A DNA stretch of 64,000 nucleotides from Aurantiacibacter rhizosphaerae (GTDB lineage Bacteria; Pseudomonadota; Alphaproteobacteria; Sphingomonadales; Sphingomonadaceae): positions 806,001-870,000 of the forward strand of contig NZ_WUBR01000001.1 of NCBI RefSeq assembly GCF_009807005.1, read 5' to 3'. The notes beneath the pieces are model-generated. The model was given only the letters and a program-made list of their open reading frames with translations. It did no database searches and was not told where the DNA came from. This document shows, one piece after another, positions 16,389 to 25,791 of this stretch. The position numbers were made by a program, and so were the translations under genes. The number at the start of each line of letters is the position of its first letter. The stretch's first letter is position 1.

Positions 16389-17951
16389 GTGACACGGCCT
16401 GCAACGCATATCTGGCGGCTCTTTACCTGGGGCCGCACGCTGGCGCGCCACCGTGCACTGCTGGGGATCGAGAACGATCCGAACACGCCGCTGCCGGTAA
16501 AGACGCTGGCGAAATATGCTCGCTGGTCCACCTTCACCGGCAAGACCGGGGAGCCCGATTACGCCACCGCCTTCCGCGAAATCGGCCCTGCCGCCATCAA
16601 GCTGGGGCAGACGCTGGCGACCCGGCCCGATCTGGTGGGAGACGAGGCGGCAAAGAACCTGCTCAGCCTGCAGGACAGCCTGCCGCCTGTACCCTTTGCG
16701 GCAATCCGCAAGCAGATAGAGGACAGTTTCGAGCGCCCGCTGGAAGATATTTTTGCCGAGGTCGATCCAGATCCCGTTGGCGCTGCCTCCATCGCGCAGG
16801 TCCACAAGGGCGTGACGACCGAGGGGCGCACCGTCGCCATCAAGGTGCTGCGCCCCGGCATCCGCGAAAAGTTTGAGCGCGACATCACCACCTATGAATG
16901 GGCCGCGGCCCATCTGGAAGGCATGGGCGGAGAAGCCCGCCGCCTGCGCCCGCGCCTCACCATTGCCAATTTCAAGCGTTGGACCAATTCGGAGCTGGAT
17001 TTCCGCCGGGAGGCCGCCAGCGCATCCGAACTGGCGGACGAGATGCGCGGCGTGGAACGCTACGCCATCCCCGCGATCGATTGGGACCGCACCAATGGCC
17101 GCGTGCTGACGATCGAATGGATCGACGGGGTGAAGATCAGCAACATGGAAGCGCTGATCGAAGGTGGGCAGGACCTGCCCGATCTTGCGCGGCGGCTGGT
17201 GCTGGCCTTCCTGACGCAGGCGATCAGCGGCGGTTTCTTCCACGCCGACATGCACCAGGGCAATCTGTTCGTGAAAGCCGACGGCACCATCGTTGCCATC
17301 GATTTCGGCATCATGGGCCGGATAGACCGGCGCGCGCGGCAATGGCTGGCGGAAATTCTCTACGGCCTGATCACCGGCAATTACAAACGCGTGGCCGAGA
17401 TCCATTTCGAGGCGCAATATGTGCCGAGCTATCACTCGGTAGAAGAATTCGCCACCGCCCTGCGCGCCGTGGGGGAGCCGATGCGCGGCAAGCCGGTGAG
17501 CGAGCTTTCCGTCGGCCAGATGCTGGACGGTCTGTTCGCCATCACCCGCGATTTCGACATGCAGACCCAGCCGCACCTCTTGTTGCTGCAAAAGACCATG
17601 GTGATGGTGGAAGGTATCGCCACCCAGCTCGATCCGCAGATCAACATGTGGGATGTTTCCGCACCCTTCGTGCGCAGCTGGATCCGCGACGAGCTTGGCC
17701 CCGAAGCGGCCATTGCCGACCGTATCCGGACCGATGTGGACACCTTGCTGCGCATCCCCGATCTCGTGCGTCGCATAGAGGATCGCTTCCCCGCAAAGGG
17801 CGGCGCGCCCGAAGCGCCGCCCCTGCCAGACATCGAACTGGTGTGGGAACGCAAGGAGCGGCAGGGTCGCGGCTGGCTGGGTTATATCGTGGCTGCCGCC
17901 GTGGGCGGGCTGGCCGTATGGGGCGCGATGCTGGCGGACCTGATCGGCTAA
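16389..17951 (+). CDS. ubiB: Ubiquinone biosynthesis atypical kinase UbiB (ABC1/ADCK)
   Basis: Membrane-anchored atypical protein-kinase-like ATPase that supports ubiquinone synthesis. The 520 residues include the KxGQ segment AAIKLGQTLATRPDLV, the alanine-rich loop GAASIAQVHKG, the ATP lysine in VAIKVLRPG, the catalytic HADMHQGNLFV, the metal-binding DFGIMG, and a C-terminal membrane helix YIVAAAVGGLAVWGAML. The GTG start at 16389 is 4 bp past ubiE. The order ubiE-ubiB is widely conserved in alphaproteobacteria. Confidence 0.96.
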   Translation: MTRPATHIWRLFTWGRTLARHRALLGIENDPNTPLPVKTLAKYARWSTFTGKTGEPDYATAFREIGPAAIKLGQTLATRPDLVGDEAAKNLLSLQDSLPPVPFAAIRKQIEDSFERPLEDIFAEVDPDPVGAASIAQVHKGVTTEGRTVAIKVLRPGIREKFERDITTYEWAAAHLEGMGGEARRLRPRLTIANFKRWTNSELDFRREAASASELADEMRGVERYAIPAIDWDRTNGRVLTIEWIDGVKISNMEALIEGGQDLPDLARRLVLAFLTQAISGGFFHADMHQGNLFVKADGTIVAIDFGIMGRIDRRARQWLAEILYGLITGNYKRVAEIHFEAQYVPSYHSVEEFATALRAVGEPMRGKPVSELSVGQMLDGLFAITRDFDMQTQPHLLLLQKTMVMVEGIATQLDPQINMWDVSAPFVRSWIRDELGPEAAIADRIRTDVDTLLRIPDLVRRIEDRFPAKGGAPEAPPLPDIELVWERKERQGRGWLGYIVAAAVGGLAVWGAMLADLIG

Positions 17952-18012
17952 GGTTTGGGGAAACCGCCGTCCCCCGCTTGAGCCCGGCACGATCCCGGTC
18001 CAGACAATCGCC

Positions 18013-19110
18013 ATGACCAATCCGCTTCACTGGTGGGACAGCCTTGGAAGGCCACTTGCGCGCCTGCCGCGCTGGGCTGCGGCGGCGGCACTGGCAGTGC
18101 TGGCGGCGCTGATGGTGTGGAGCGCCCTCGCTGCTGCGCCCGATCAGCAAGCGCAGCCAGCGCAGGTGGAGGCCAAGGCCGACCCTGCGGATGGCGATCT
18201 GGCCCTTTACGCGCGCATTTCCCAGCGTGTCGCAGCGGGAGAGCCGTATCACGCTGTCGCCATGGAGGAGCAGCGCGCGGCGGACTATCCCACGCGGCCC
18301 TTCGTCACCGTGCGCCTCCCAACGCTCGCATGGCTGCACGCTGCCATCGGCGTGGGCGGTGTCAGGATGCTGTGCGCGGCGCTGTTGCTGGCCTGCCTGT
18401 TCGGGTTGCATCAGCGCATCCCGCATGGACTGGCACCGGCAGAGCGGGTGGGTGCGATTGTCATGCTGGCGCTGGGCGGGGCGGCCGTGGCGGCTCCGCT
18501 ATCGGGACTGGTGCATGAGGTGCTGGCGGGCCTGCTGCTGACGCTGGCTTTCGTGTTCTACACACCGTCGCGCTGGTGGCCCAGCCTGCTGGCCGCGGCC
18601 CTTGCGATTGCCGTGCGAGAGATTGCCGTGGTTTTCGTGCTGTTGTGGCTGGCCTTTGCCATTGTGGCGCGCCGCTGGGGCGAGGTTACGGCGCTGCTGG
18701 GATTGCTGCTGGTGTTTGCTGGCGGCATGGCCCTGCATTATCACTTCGTCGAAATGCGGCGCATGCTGGGCGATCCCGCATCGCAAGGGTGGGACGGTAT
18801 GGCGGGCCTCTCCCTGCCGCTGGTGGCATTGTCGCGCCTTTCCGCCCTGCTGATTTTGCCTGCCGCGCTGGCCGTGCCGCTGGCGATCCTGCCCCTGCTC
18901 GGCTGGCTGGGGCTGGGCGGGCGCATGGGACTGTTCGCAGCACTGTGGTTTGCGGGTTTCTTCACCGGCATGGCGCTGTTCGCCCGGCCGGAAAATTTCT
19001 ATTGGGCGCAGCTGACCCTGCCTGCCTACATCGCGGGCATGGCATTTGTCCCGCGCGCAATTATCGAATTAATCCAAATAAGTTTTGGCCAAAGCGCAAG
19101 GCAACCTTAA
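18013..19110 (+). CDS. Polytopic membrane protein, possibly GT-C glycosyltransferase-like
   Basis: A 365-residue hydrophobic protein with about nine or ten predicted membrane helices and a short cytoplasmic N-terminus (MTNPLHWWDSLGRP). After the first helix comes a periplasmic segment, LYARISQRVAAGEPYHAVAMEEQR...YPTRPFVTVRLPTLAWL. This layout (Y-x-G-x-P-Y, then P-x-x-RLP) recalls the first loop of lipid-linked-sugar glycosyltransferases such as the DUF2029/GT87 type, but no catalytic motif is secure. It lies between ubiB and coaBC on the same strand. Function unknown. Confidence 0.7.
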   Translation: MTNPLHWWDSLGRPLARLPRWAAAAALAVLAALMVWSALAAAPDQQAQPAQVEAKADPADGDLALYARISQRVAAGEPYHAVAMEEQRAADYPTRPFVTVRLPTLAWLHAAIGVGGVRMLCAALLLACLFGLHQRIPHGLAPAERVGAIVMLALGGAAVAAPLSGLVHEVLAGLLLTLAFVFYTPSRWWPSLLAAALAIAVREIAVVFVLLWLAFAIVARRWGEVTALLGLLLVFAGGMALHYHFVEMRRMLGDPASQGWDGMAGLSLPLVALSRLSALLILPAALAVPLAILPLLGWLGLGGRMGLFAALWFAGFFTGMALFARPENFYWAQLTLPAYIAGMAFVPRAIIELIQISFGQSARQP

Positions 19111-19160
19111 CCAAGATTTGCCAAGACGCCCGCTTGGACTATTAGCGGGCGTTGAAACCG

Positions 19161-20915
19161 ATGCTTGAGCAGCGGATTGATGGTTTGGAACAGGAGGGAC
19201 AGTCGACCAGTCCTAGAATCCTGCTTGTGGTGGGCGGCGGTATCGCTGCCTACAAGTCGTGCGAACTTGTCCGCCTGATTGCAAAGGGCGGGGGAGAGAC
19301 GAACTGCGTCCTCACCAATGGAGGCGCGCAATTCGTCACGCCCATGGCGCTGGCCGCGCTTTCCGGAAACCAGGTCCATACCTCGCTGTGGGATCTGAAG
19401 AACGAGGCCGAGATCGGCCATATCCAGCTTTCGCGAGAGGCCGATCTGGTGGTGGTATGCCCCGCCACGGCAGACCTGCTGGCAAAGATGAATGCGGGCA
19501 TTGCCGATGATCTGGCCACCACGCTGATCTTGGCGACGGACAAGCCGGTGCTGACCGTGCCTGCCATGAACGTGAAGATGTGGGAGCATCCCGCAACCCA
19601 GCGCAATATCGAGAACCTGCGCGAATCCGGGGTGCGCGTGATGACGCCCGATGAAGGCGCGATGGCCTGCGGCGAATTCGGCCCTGGTCGCCTGCCCGAA
19701 CCTGAGATGGTGTGGCTGGAAATCGCCGATATGCTGGGCCTCGATCCTGGCATTGCCGGACAGGATATCGAGGAATATCTGCGCGCTGTGGAAGCGGGCG
19801 CGGAAGAAGAAGATTACGAAGACAGCGATCTTGGCAATGATCATCCCGGTGGCCTTGCCGGAATGCTTGCCAGCATCATCCCGCGCTCCAACCCGCGCCC
19901 GATCGCAGATGACGAGGTCACCTTCGATGGCGAACCTGTTGAGGGTGAGTTTGACGAAGGAGAGCTGGAGGGCGAGGCTGCATATAGTGAAGGGCCGGAT
20001 CTGCCGGAGCCTGACTATACCGGTGTCGAACATCTGATGGCGACGAAGGGCAAGGCCAAGGCCGCGCCCCCGACAGACCGCGAGGCGATCAACCACGAGG
20101 TGAATGCGCGCCAGGAAGCGCCGCAACCGTTTGAAGGGGAGGAGGCCGCGGCCCCGGTCAACCCGCTAGAGCCGGGCCATGTTCAATCGCCCGAACTCGA
20201 TCCCATCGATACGTTCGATCCGCTGGCAGGCCAGCCCGCCTTCGAGGACGATATCGAGCACCGCCCGCTGTACGGGAAACATATCCTCGTCACCGCCGGG
20301 CCCACGCATGAGCCGATCGATCCCGTGCGCTATCTGGCCAACCGCTCCAGCGGCAAGCAGGGCTTTGCCATTGCGGCGGCTGCTGCGGCGGCTGGCGCAA
20401 GGGTGACGCTGGTGGCTGGCCCCGTTCACCTGCGCACGCCGCTGGGGGTGGAGCGTATTGACGTGGAAAGCGCCGAAGACATGGCCCGCGCCGTGCGCGA
20501 AGCCTTGCCGGTGGATGCTGCCGTGATGGTGGCGGCCGTCGCCGACTGGCGCACGAAGGACTACAACGACATCAAGATCAAGAAGCGCGGCGCCGCACCG
20601 CCTGCGCTGGTGCTGGCCGAAAACCCCGACATCCTTGCCAGCGTGGCCGCCAATCCAAAGCGCCCCGATCTGCTGATCGGCTTTGCCGCCGAAACCAATG
20701 ATGTGGTCGACAACGCCCGCAAGAAGCGCAAGAGCAAGGGCGTGGACTGGATCGTCGCCAACGATGTGTCGGGCGAAGTGATGGGCGGCGATGATAACCA
20801 GGTCCACCTTGTGAAAGAGGGCAAGGTGGAACATTGGGACCCGATGACGAAACAGGACGTGGCCACCAAGCTGGTGGAAGAAATTGCAGAGAAGCTTACC
20901 GCCGATGACAGATAA
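19161..20915 (+). CDS. coaBC: Bifunctional CoaBC with a long acidic linker
   Basis: Fusion of phosphopantothenoylcysteine decarboxylase (CoaC) and synthetase (CoaB), two steps of coenzyme A synthesis. CoaC (about 15-205) shows GGGIAAYKS, the catalytic histidine in [18 protein letters not shown], and [14 protein letters not shown] with the active cysteine. CoaB (about 370-584) shows [32 protein letters not shown] and the [20 protein letters not shown] segment. Between them are about 165 residues rich in Glu, Asp, Pro and Gly, likely disordered; most CoaBC proteins total near 400 residues. The ATG at 19161 is used; a TTG lies 9 bp upstream. The 3' end overlaps dut by 11 bp. Confidence 0.95.
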   Translation: MLEQRIDGLEQEGQSTSPRILLVVGGGIAAYKSCELVRLIAKGGGETNCVLTNGGAQFVTPMALAALSGNQVHTSLWDLKNEAEIGHIQLSREADLVVVCPATADLLAKMNAGIADDLATTLILATDKPVLTVPAMNVKMWEHPATQRNIENLRESGVRVMTPDEGAMACGEFGPGRLPEPEMVWLEIADMLGLDPGIAGQDIEEYLRAVEAGAEEEDYEDSDLGNDHPGGLAGMLASIIPRSNPRPIADDEVTFDGEPVEGEFDEGELEGEAAYSEGPDLPEPDYTGVEHLMATKGKAKAAPPTDREAINHEVNARQEAPQPFEGEEAAAPVNPLEPGHVQSPELDPIDTFDPLAGQPAFEDDIEHRPLYGKHILVTAGPTHEPIDPVRYLANRSSGKQGFAIAAAAAAAGARVTLVAGPVHLRTPLGVERIDVESAEDMARAVREALPVDAAVMVAAVADWRTKDYNDIKIKKRGAAPPALVLAENPDILASVAANPKRPDLLIGFAAETNDVVDNARKKRKSKGVDWIVANDVSGEVMGGDDNQVHLVKEGKVEHWDPMTKQDVATKLVEEIAEKLTADDR

Positions 20916-21375
20916 TGCGCACAGCCGCATTCCCGTGCAGCTGAAACGCCTGCCCCACGGGCACGGGCTGGCCCTGCCTGCCTACGCCACGCAGGGCGCG
21001 GCCGGCATGGATGTGGTGGCAGCGGAGAATATCACGCTGCGTCCCGGCTCTCGCCACGCGGTGGCCACCGGGTTCGCCGTGGCAATTCCTGAAGGGTATG
21101 AGATACAGGTTCGCCCCCGGTCCGGCCTTGCGCTCAAACACGGCATCACCGTTCCCAACACGCCCGGCACGATAGACAGCGATTATCGCGGCGAGGTGAA
21201 GGTGATCATGATCAACCTTTCGGACGACAATTTCCCCATCCAGCGAGGGGACCGGATTGCCCAGCTGGTGCTGGCCCCGGTGACGATCGCATCGTGGGAC
21301 GAGGTGGAGGAGCTGGACGAGACAGCGCGCGGCGCGGGCGGTTTCGGCTCTACCGGAGGGCACGGCGCGCTTTAG
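20905..21375 (+). CDS. dut: dUTP diphosphatase
   Basis: Trimeric dUTPase that converts dUTP to dUMP, keeping uracil out of DNA. All five motifs are present: [10 protein letters not shown] (I), [12 protein letters not shown] (II), [13 protein letters not shown] with the catalytic aspartate (III), [12 protein letters not shown] (IV), and the glycine-rich tail [10 protein letters not shown] (V). The ATG at 20905 gives the usual 156-residue length; an upstream in-frame start would only extend into coaBC. The coaBC-dut order is common in alphaproteobacteria. The stop overlaps the convergent membrane-protein gene by 4 bp. Confidence 0.97.
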   Translation: MTDNAHSRIPVQLKRLPHGHGLALPAYATQGAAGMDVVAAENITLRPGSRHAVATGFAVAIPEGYEIQVRPRSGLALKHGITVPNTPGTIDSDYRGEVKVIMINLSDDNFPIQRGDRIAQLVLAPVTIASWDEVEELDETARGAGGFGSTGGHGAL

Positions 21376-21932
21376 ACAGCCTGCCTGCGGGCCTCTGTCC
21401 TGAAACACAGCGAGGCGGCCAGCCATAGGGCTGCAAACATGGCCAGGATGCCCCATTCCACCCCGTGTCCGGGCATTAGGTGCCGTGCAGCAAGGCCGAG
21501 CATAATTTGGCTGACCGCCAGCAAGCCCGTGATGATGGACATGGCCCTTGCGCGAAAGCGCAGCAGGGCGGCTGCGATGATCGCGATGAGAAGCGCCGCG
21601 AAGAAACCGGAATTGATCGCCGCGTCCTCATCCCCGATAATACCTACTGCCAGGTTGGACCAGACGGTGAAGAAACCGGCAAAGATGGCCAGCGCGAAGC
21701 CCAGCAGGTGTGGCCAGCTGCGCGCCAGCCGCAGGCCGCCTTCTGCGGCCAGCCCGGTGACCAGCAGCATGATCCCGGCAAAGGCGAAGTCCCTGCCTGT
21801 CCAATCCGCGCCTTGCCCGAATTGCATGGAAATGGCGGGCAAGGCCAGCAAGGCGGCGGCCGCGCTCCACCCGGCAATGCGCCAGCCTGCCAATCGGCGG
21901 TGAAGGGGGATGGGGTTTTCTGCCTGCATCAT
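21372..21932 (-). CDS. Six-helix membrane protein of unknown function
   Basis: A 186-residue protein with about six hydrophobic helices (for example [75 protein letters not shown]). The ATG at 21932 is chosen over the longer frame to 22001 because ACAGGAT lies 9 bases upstream and the extra residues look non-native. No catalytic motif is evident. It is divergent from the winged-helix regulator at 22064, so it might be that regulator's target (inference from position only). Confidence 0.7.
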   Translation of the reverse strand: MMQAENPIPLHRRLAGWRIAGWSAAAALLALPAISMQFGQGADWTGRDFAFAGIMLLVTGLAAEGGLRLARSWPHLLGFALAIFAGFFTVWSNLAVGIIGDEDAAINSGFFAALLIAIIAAALLRFRARAMSIITGLLAVSQIMLGLAARHLMPGHGVEWGILAMFAALWLAASLCFRTEARRQAV

Positions 21933-22063
21933 GATGGTGCATCCTGTAACTTTCATCTGGGACATGGAATGCAGGACCAGGGTGCTGATTGGCATGAGCA
22001 ATTCGTGAGCAATGGCTGAAAACCTTCCGCTCCGCCGCGTGATTGCATAAGGATTGGCGCACG

Positions 22064-23116
22064 ATGCACAGCGCCCTGCCGATCCTCTATTTCAAACCTT
22101 TTGCACTGGACCGTGCGAACCGCCGCCTTTTGCGCGACGGGGAGGAGCTGGATGTGGGCAGCCGCTATTTCGATGCGCTGGTGCTGCTGGTGGAGGCGCG
22201 CGGTCAACTGGTGACCAAGGATCGCTTCATGGAGGAGGTGTGGCGCGGTGTGCCTGTAACGGACGAGGCACTGACGCAGTGCATTCGTTCGCTACGCCGC
22301 GCCCTTTCGGATGATGCCGCAGCTCCGCGGTTCATCGCCACCGTACCCAAGCATGGCTATCGCTTCGTCGGCGAGCTGTACGATGGAGAGGCGCTCGACA
22401 CACCCAAGCCTGATACCACCGCACCTGACGAGACTTCGCTTGCCTTGGGATCTGCGGGCCGACTTGCTGCCTCATCAACCCTAGGCGGCGCGATGGCGGG
22501 ATTACTGGGCGGCGCGTTTTACGCAGGGCTGTTATCCATGGCGGTGCCGGAAGATGGCAGCGCGGTCTTTCTTACCGTCCTGTCCTTATGCCTGGCGGTG
22601 GGCATCCTTGGCGGCGCGGGCGTGGGGATCGGCATGGCGCTGCTGACGGGCGCTCGCGGGGTGAGAGCTTTCACCTTGGTCGCAGGCGGCGGAGCGGGCG
22701 GCCTGGTGGTGGGCGCGCTGGGCAGGCTGCTGGGGCTGGATCTGTTTCGCGTGCTGGCAGGCGTTGGCATCGGCCCTGTCACGGGCTTGCTGGAAGGCGC
22801 GATAGTGGGGATGCTGGCGGGCGGCGGCTGCGCGCTGGTAATGCGGTACGGGCCACGCATTGGCGCAATTCTGGCAGGCCTTGTGGGCGCAATCGGCGGC
22901 GCTGTGCTGGCGCTGGCGGGCGGCCGCCTGATGGCGGGGAGCCTGCTGCTGCTGGATCGGTCGCTGGAAGGCTCCCGCCTGCAACTTGACAGGATGGGAA
23001 CGCTGTTGGGGGAGGGCGAGTTCGGCACGGTAAGCCTGATCCTCAGCGCCGGGCTGGAAGCGGCGGTATTCGTTACCTGCGTGGCATTGGCCGTCGGGAA
23101 GGTGCGTTCGTTCTAA
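22064..23116 (+). CDS. Winged-helix regulator fused to a glycine-rich membrane domain
   Basis: A 350-residue protein. Residues 8-105 are an OmpR/PhoB-type winged helix (LDRANRRLLRDGEELDVGSRYFDALVLLVEA, then FMEEVW, DEALTQCIRSLRRAL and VPKHGYRFVG) with no receiver domain. From about 140 the protein is all membrane: some eight short helices crowded with GG and GxxxG pairs (GAGVGIGMALL, GGGAGGLVVGALGRLLGL, GPVTGLLEGAIVGMLAGGG). This is CadC/ToxR-like, except that the sensing part is a packed membrane domain rather than a periplasmic one. The ATG at 22064 with AAGGA upstream is preferred to TTG at 22043. Targets unknown. Confidence 0.8.
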   Translation: MHSALPILYFKPFALDRANRRLLRDGEELDVGSRYFDALVLLVEARGQLVTKDRFMEEVWRGVPVTDEALTQCIRSLRRALSDDAAAPRFIATVPKHGYRFVGELYDGEALDTPKPDTTAPDETSLALGSAGRLAASSTLGGAMAGLLGGAFYAGLLSMAVPEDGSAVFLTVLSLCLAVGILGGAGVGIGMALLTGARGVRAFTLVAGGGAGGLVVGALGRLLGLDLFRVLAGVGIGPVTGLLEGAIVGMLAGGGCALVMRYGPRIGAILAGLVGAIGGAVLALAGGRLMAGSLLLLDRSLEGSRLQLDRMGTLLGEGEFGTVSLILSAGLEAAVFVTCVALAVGKVRSF

Positions 23117-23117
23117 C

Positions 23118-23148
23118 AAGAAGGGCGGCACCTTTCGGCACCGCCCAT
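23118..23148 (-). terminator. Intrinsic terminator after the DUF4136 gene
   Basis: In the minus-strand RNA a 10-bp stem forms between 23137-23146 and 23123-23132, with two G-U pairs and a GAAA tetraloop, followed by TTCTTGTT. It lies 24 bp past the stop at 23171. The plus-strand fold is weaker. Confidence 0.7.
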
Positions 23149-23170
23149 CCGTGTTTCAAAGCCTTTGCTC

Positions 23171-23893
23171 TTACCGCTCGTTGCGGCGCACCGGCTGATC
23201 TTCCGGCGCGATGGAGATGCGCACGGTTTCGCCGGAATTGCCGGGGAAGTCCGTAAACATCGCCTCTACCAGGTTTGGCACAAGGTACTGCATCCGGTCA
23301 GACGTGGAGGCAGCTTCGGCCTTGCCTTCGAACAGGCGCTGGCCCGTTGCCGCATCATCGATCTTCAGATCGATACCGCTGGTATAGACAGTGTAGCTGG
23401 TGACATCCGGCCCGCGGTTGAAGAACGGATCGTGCCAGCCAAAGCCCCATCCGCGATCGCGGACATAGGCGACGCGCGTGTTACCGCGGCGATCGCGGAA
23501 CACCACGGGGCGGGCATAGCTGCGCCACGGGCTGTAGAACGGATCGGCATAGCCATATCCGAAACCGGTGGAGCGAATACGCTCCCGACCCTGGTCGACA
23601 CCGTAATCAAAGCGCACCAGCAAAGTTGCATCTTCGGCGGAAGCAGCCTGCACATAGCCCAGCTGTGCCATTTCATCCTCTACCTCGTCTGCATAGAGCG
23701 AGAATTCAAGGCCGCCGGCCAAGGCAGGATCGTCAGCCACCACGAAGAAGCTCTGGCCCTGCGGCGCAGGAAGCTGGCTTTCGAAGCGCGACACATCGGC
23801 GCGGAAGGGCGTGGCACATGCTGCAAGACCCAAGGCCAATGCAGGGATGGTGGCAAGCTTCGCACCTTTCAGGGAAAACAGCGATGTAAGCAT
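23171..23893 (-). CDS. DUF4136-type lipoprotein
   Basis: A 240-residue exported protein with a lipobox (LGLAAC, lipidated cysteine at residue 26) after a hydrophobic signal. The mature part starts FRADVSRFESQLPAPQGQSFFVV and continues DEMAQLGYVQAASAEDATLLVRFDYGV, the pattern of DUF4136 proteins: a strand pair, then a conserved Gly-Tyr before a polar-to-hydrophobic switch. The middle is rich in Tyr, Phe, Gly and Arg. Function is unknown; residue Asp27 is not present at +2, so outer-membrane sorting is expected. GAGAGA precedes the ATG. Monocistronic. Confidence 0.8.
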   Translation of the reverse strand: MLTSLFSLKGAKLATIPALALGLAACATPFRADVSRFESQLPAPQGQSFFVVADDPALAGGLEFSLYADEVEDEMAQLGYVQAASAEDATLLVRFDYGVDQGRERIRSTGFGYGYADPFYSPWRSYARPVVFRDRRGNTRVAYVRDRGWGFGWHDPFFNRGPDVTSYTVYTSGIDLKIDDAATGQRLFEGKAEAASTSDRMQYLVPNLVEAMFTDFPGNSGETVRISIAPEDQPVRRNER

Positions 23894-24109
23894 GTTGTAT
23901 CTCTCAATTATAAGGGTTCGGCGCGTGGTCCCTCACTGCCCGACGCGCATGAATCTCTGCGATGGAATGTGCAATAGCAAGGGCCAAGTGAACCGAAGTT
24001 GAACTGTATCTGCCGGAAAATCGTTCCAATTCAGTAACAAGCAGCCGATCTTTTTACCGTTCGTTAGCCTGCCCTGTTTTAGGTTTGAACCATCATAAAG
24101 GGGGTGATC

Positions 24110-24778
24110 ATGGCATTTTCCGCAGATGACAGCAGCCGCATCAGTCGCAGCGGCTACTGGAAGCATTTCTTCATCAACGTGGTGGCGGTGCTTCTCCTGA
24201 TTGGCGTTGCTTTTGGCTCTCTTGCCTCCGGTGCATGGGTATTTGCCATCATTGCCGTCCTGCTGATCGTGCCCGTGGGCATCTATTTCCGCGTGGTGAT
24301 GATGCGGCGCTGCCGCGATATCGGCTGGCCGCCAGCATTGCCGTGGATCACCTTCGGGTTGGGCGTTGTCGGCGGCATGTTCAATTTCGAGGGTTACGCC
24401 AGAATGGACATGGACGTCCTGTTGGGCGGATCAGCCTTGTCCTCCCTTGTCTCGCTGCTGGATTTTGCCCTGATGATCACCCTTGGCAGCGTACGGGGAC
24501 GCGACGGGGCGAATTATGCGCAGGTTTTTGGCGAAGGTCCGGCGCAGGCGAACATGCGCACCGGGCCGCGCGCCGCATCCGATTTCGGCGCGCCTGCCCC
24601 CAGTGTGGCCACGGGAGACGGCGATGCGATGGATGATGCAATCGCCCGCGCAGTGGAGAACTATCGCCGCACCGGCTCTGCCGTGCCCAACCTGACGCAG
24701 GCGAACGCACCCTCGCGTTCCACGCCGCGCGCAGCACCGCCGTCACGCGCCACAGGGTTCGGTCGCAAGATGATTTAG
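24110..24778 (+). CDS. DUF805-like membrane protein
   Basis: A 222-residue protein. The N-terminal half has four hydrophobic helices, with YWKHFF before helix 1 and MMRRCRDIGWPPALPW between helices 2 and 3, resembling the RRLHDxGxSGWW loop of DUF805 proteins. The C-terminal 80 residues are polar, low-complexity and probably disordered, with MDDAIARAVENYRR as a short helix. The ATG at 24110 follows AAAGGGGG at good spacing; GTG at 24104 lies inside that site. The stop overlaps trpS tail-to-tail by 4 bp. Confidence 0.72.
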   Translation: MAFSADDSSRISRSGYWKHFFINVVAVLLLIGVAFGSLASGAWVFAIIAVLLIVPVGIYFRVVMMRRCRDIGWPPALPWITFGLGVVGGMFNFEGYARMDMDVLLGGSALSSLVSLLDFALMITLGSVRGRDGANYAQVFGEGPAQANMRTGPRAASDFGAPAPSVATGDGDAMDDAIARAVENYRRTGSAVPNLTQANAPSRSTPRAAPPSRATGFGRKMI

Positions 24779-25791
24779 CCGCGCACCAGGCCCAGTGCCT
24801 GGTAGGCCGCATCCAGCGTGGGCGTGCCCAGTTCGCGCGCCTGTGCGGCACCGCGCGCAAGGATGGCATCCAGCTGCTCGCGATCGTCCTTCAGATCCAC
24901 GAAGCGATTGCGGATCGGGCCAAGCGTTTCCACCAGCACCTCTGCCAGCGCAGGCTTGAACTGGCCGAAGCCCGCGCCGCCATGCTGGGCCAGCACATCT
25001 TCGGGCGTGGTATTCGCCAGCGCGGCATAGATGGTGACCAGGTTGAGCGCTTCGGGACGGTCTGACAGGCCTTCAACCTCGCTGGGCAAGGGTTCGGGAT
25101 CGGTCTTCGCCTTCTTCACCTTCTGCGCCATGGTGTCGGCATCATCGGCCAGCGCGATACGGCTCATTTCCGATGGGTCGGACTTGCTCATCTTCTTCGA
25201 TCCATCGCGCAGGCTCATGATGCGTGCGGCGGCAGGAGGGATGAAGGGATCGGGCAGGGTGAATACCGGCTCGTCTTCAGAAGCGAAGTCGTTGTTGAAC
25301 TTTTGCGCAATATCGCGCGCCAATTCCAGGTGCTGTTTCTGGTCCTCCCCCACGGGCACATGCGTGGTCTGGTACAGCAGCACGTCGGCCGCCTGCAGCA
25401 CGGGATAGCTGAACAGGGCGGCGGATTGCCCTTCGCGGTTCTTGCCCGCCTTGTCCTTCCACTGCGTCATGCGGTTCAACCAGCCCATGCGCGCCGTGCC
25501 CATCAGCAGCCATTGCAGCTCTGCATGGGCGGGAACCTGCGCCTGGTTGAACAGGACGCAGCGCGACGGATCAAGCCCGCAGGCGACCAGCGCGGCCGCC
25601 ATTTCCAGTGTGCCGGTGCGCAATTCGGCGGGATCGTGCGGCTGCGAAATGGCGTGCAGATCGGCCAGGAAGAACAGGCAGCGGCCATCGGCATCGATCT
25701 CGTCCTGCATCTTCACCCAGTTCCGGATCGCGCCAAGGTAATTTCCAAGATGCAGATTTCCGGTGGGCTGGATTCCCGATACGACGATCAT
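24775..25791 (-). CDS. trpS: Tryptophanyl-tRNA synthetase
   Basis: Class I aminoacyl-tRNA synthetase charging tRNA-Trp. It has 338 residues with the HIGH-type motif GNLHLGNY (about 11-18), TADLHA-type segment FFLADLHAIS, and KMSKS within DGSKKMSKSDPS (about 200). The start ATGA overlaps the murJ stop by 4 bp, so murJ and trpS are in one operon, an order often seen in alphaproteobacteria. Confidence 0.97.
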   Translation of the reverse strand: MIVVSGIQPTGNLHLGNYLGAIRNWVKMQDEIDADGRCLFFLADLHAISQPHDPAELRTGTLEMAAALVACGLDPSRCVLFNQAQVPAHAELQWLLMGTARMGWLNRMTQWKDKAGKNREGQSAALFSYPVLQAADVLLYQTTHVPVGEDQKQHLELARDIAQKFNNDFASEDEPVFTLPDPFIPPAAARIMSLRDGSKKMSKSDPSEMSRIALADDADTMAQKVKKAKTDPEPLPSEVEGLSDRPEALNLVTIYAALANTTPEDVLAQHGGAGFGQFKPALAEVLVETLGPIRNRFVDLKDDREQLDAILARGAAQARELGTPTLDAAYQALGLVRG

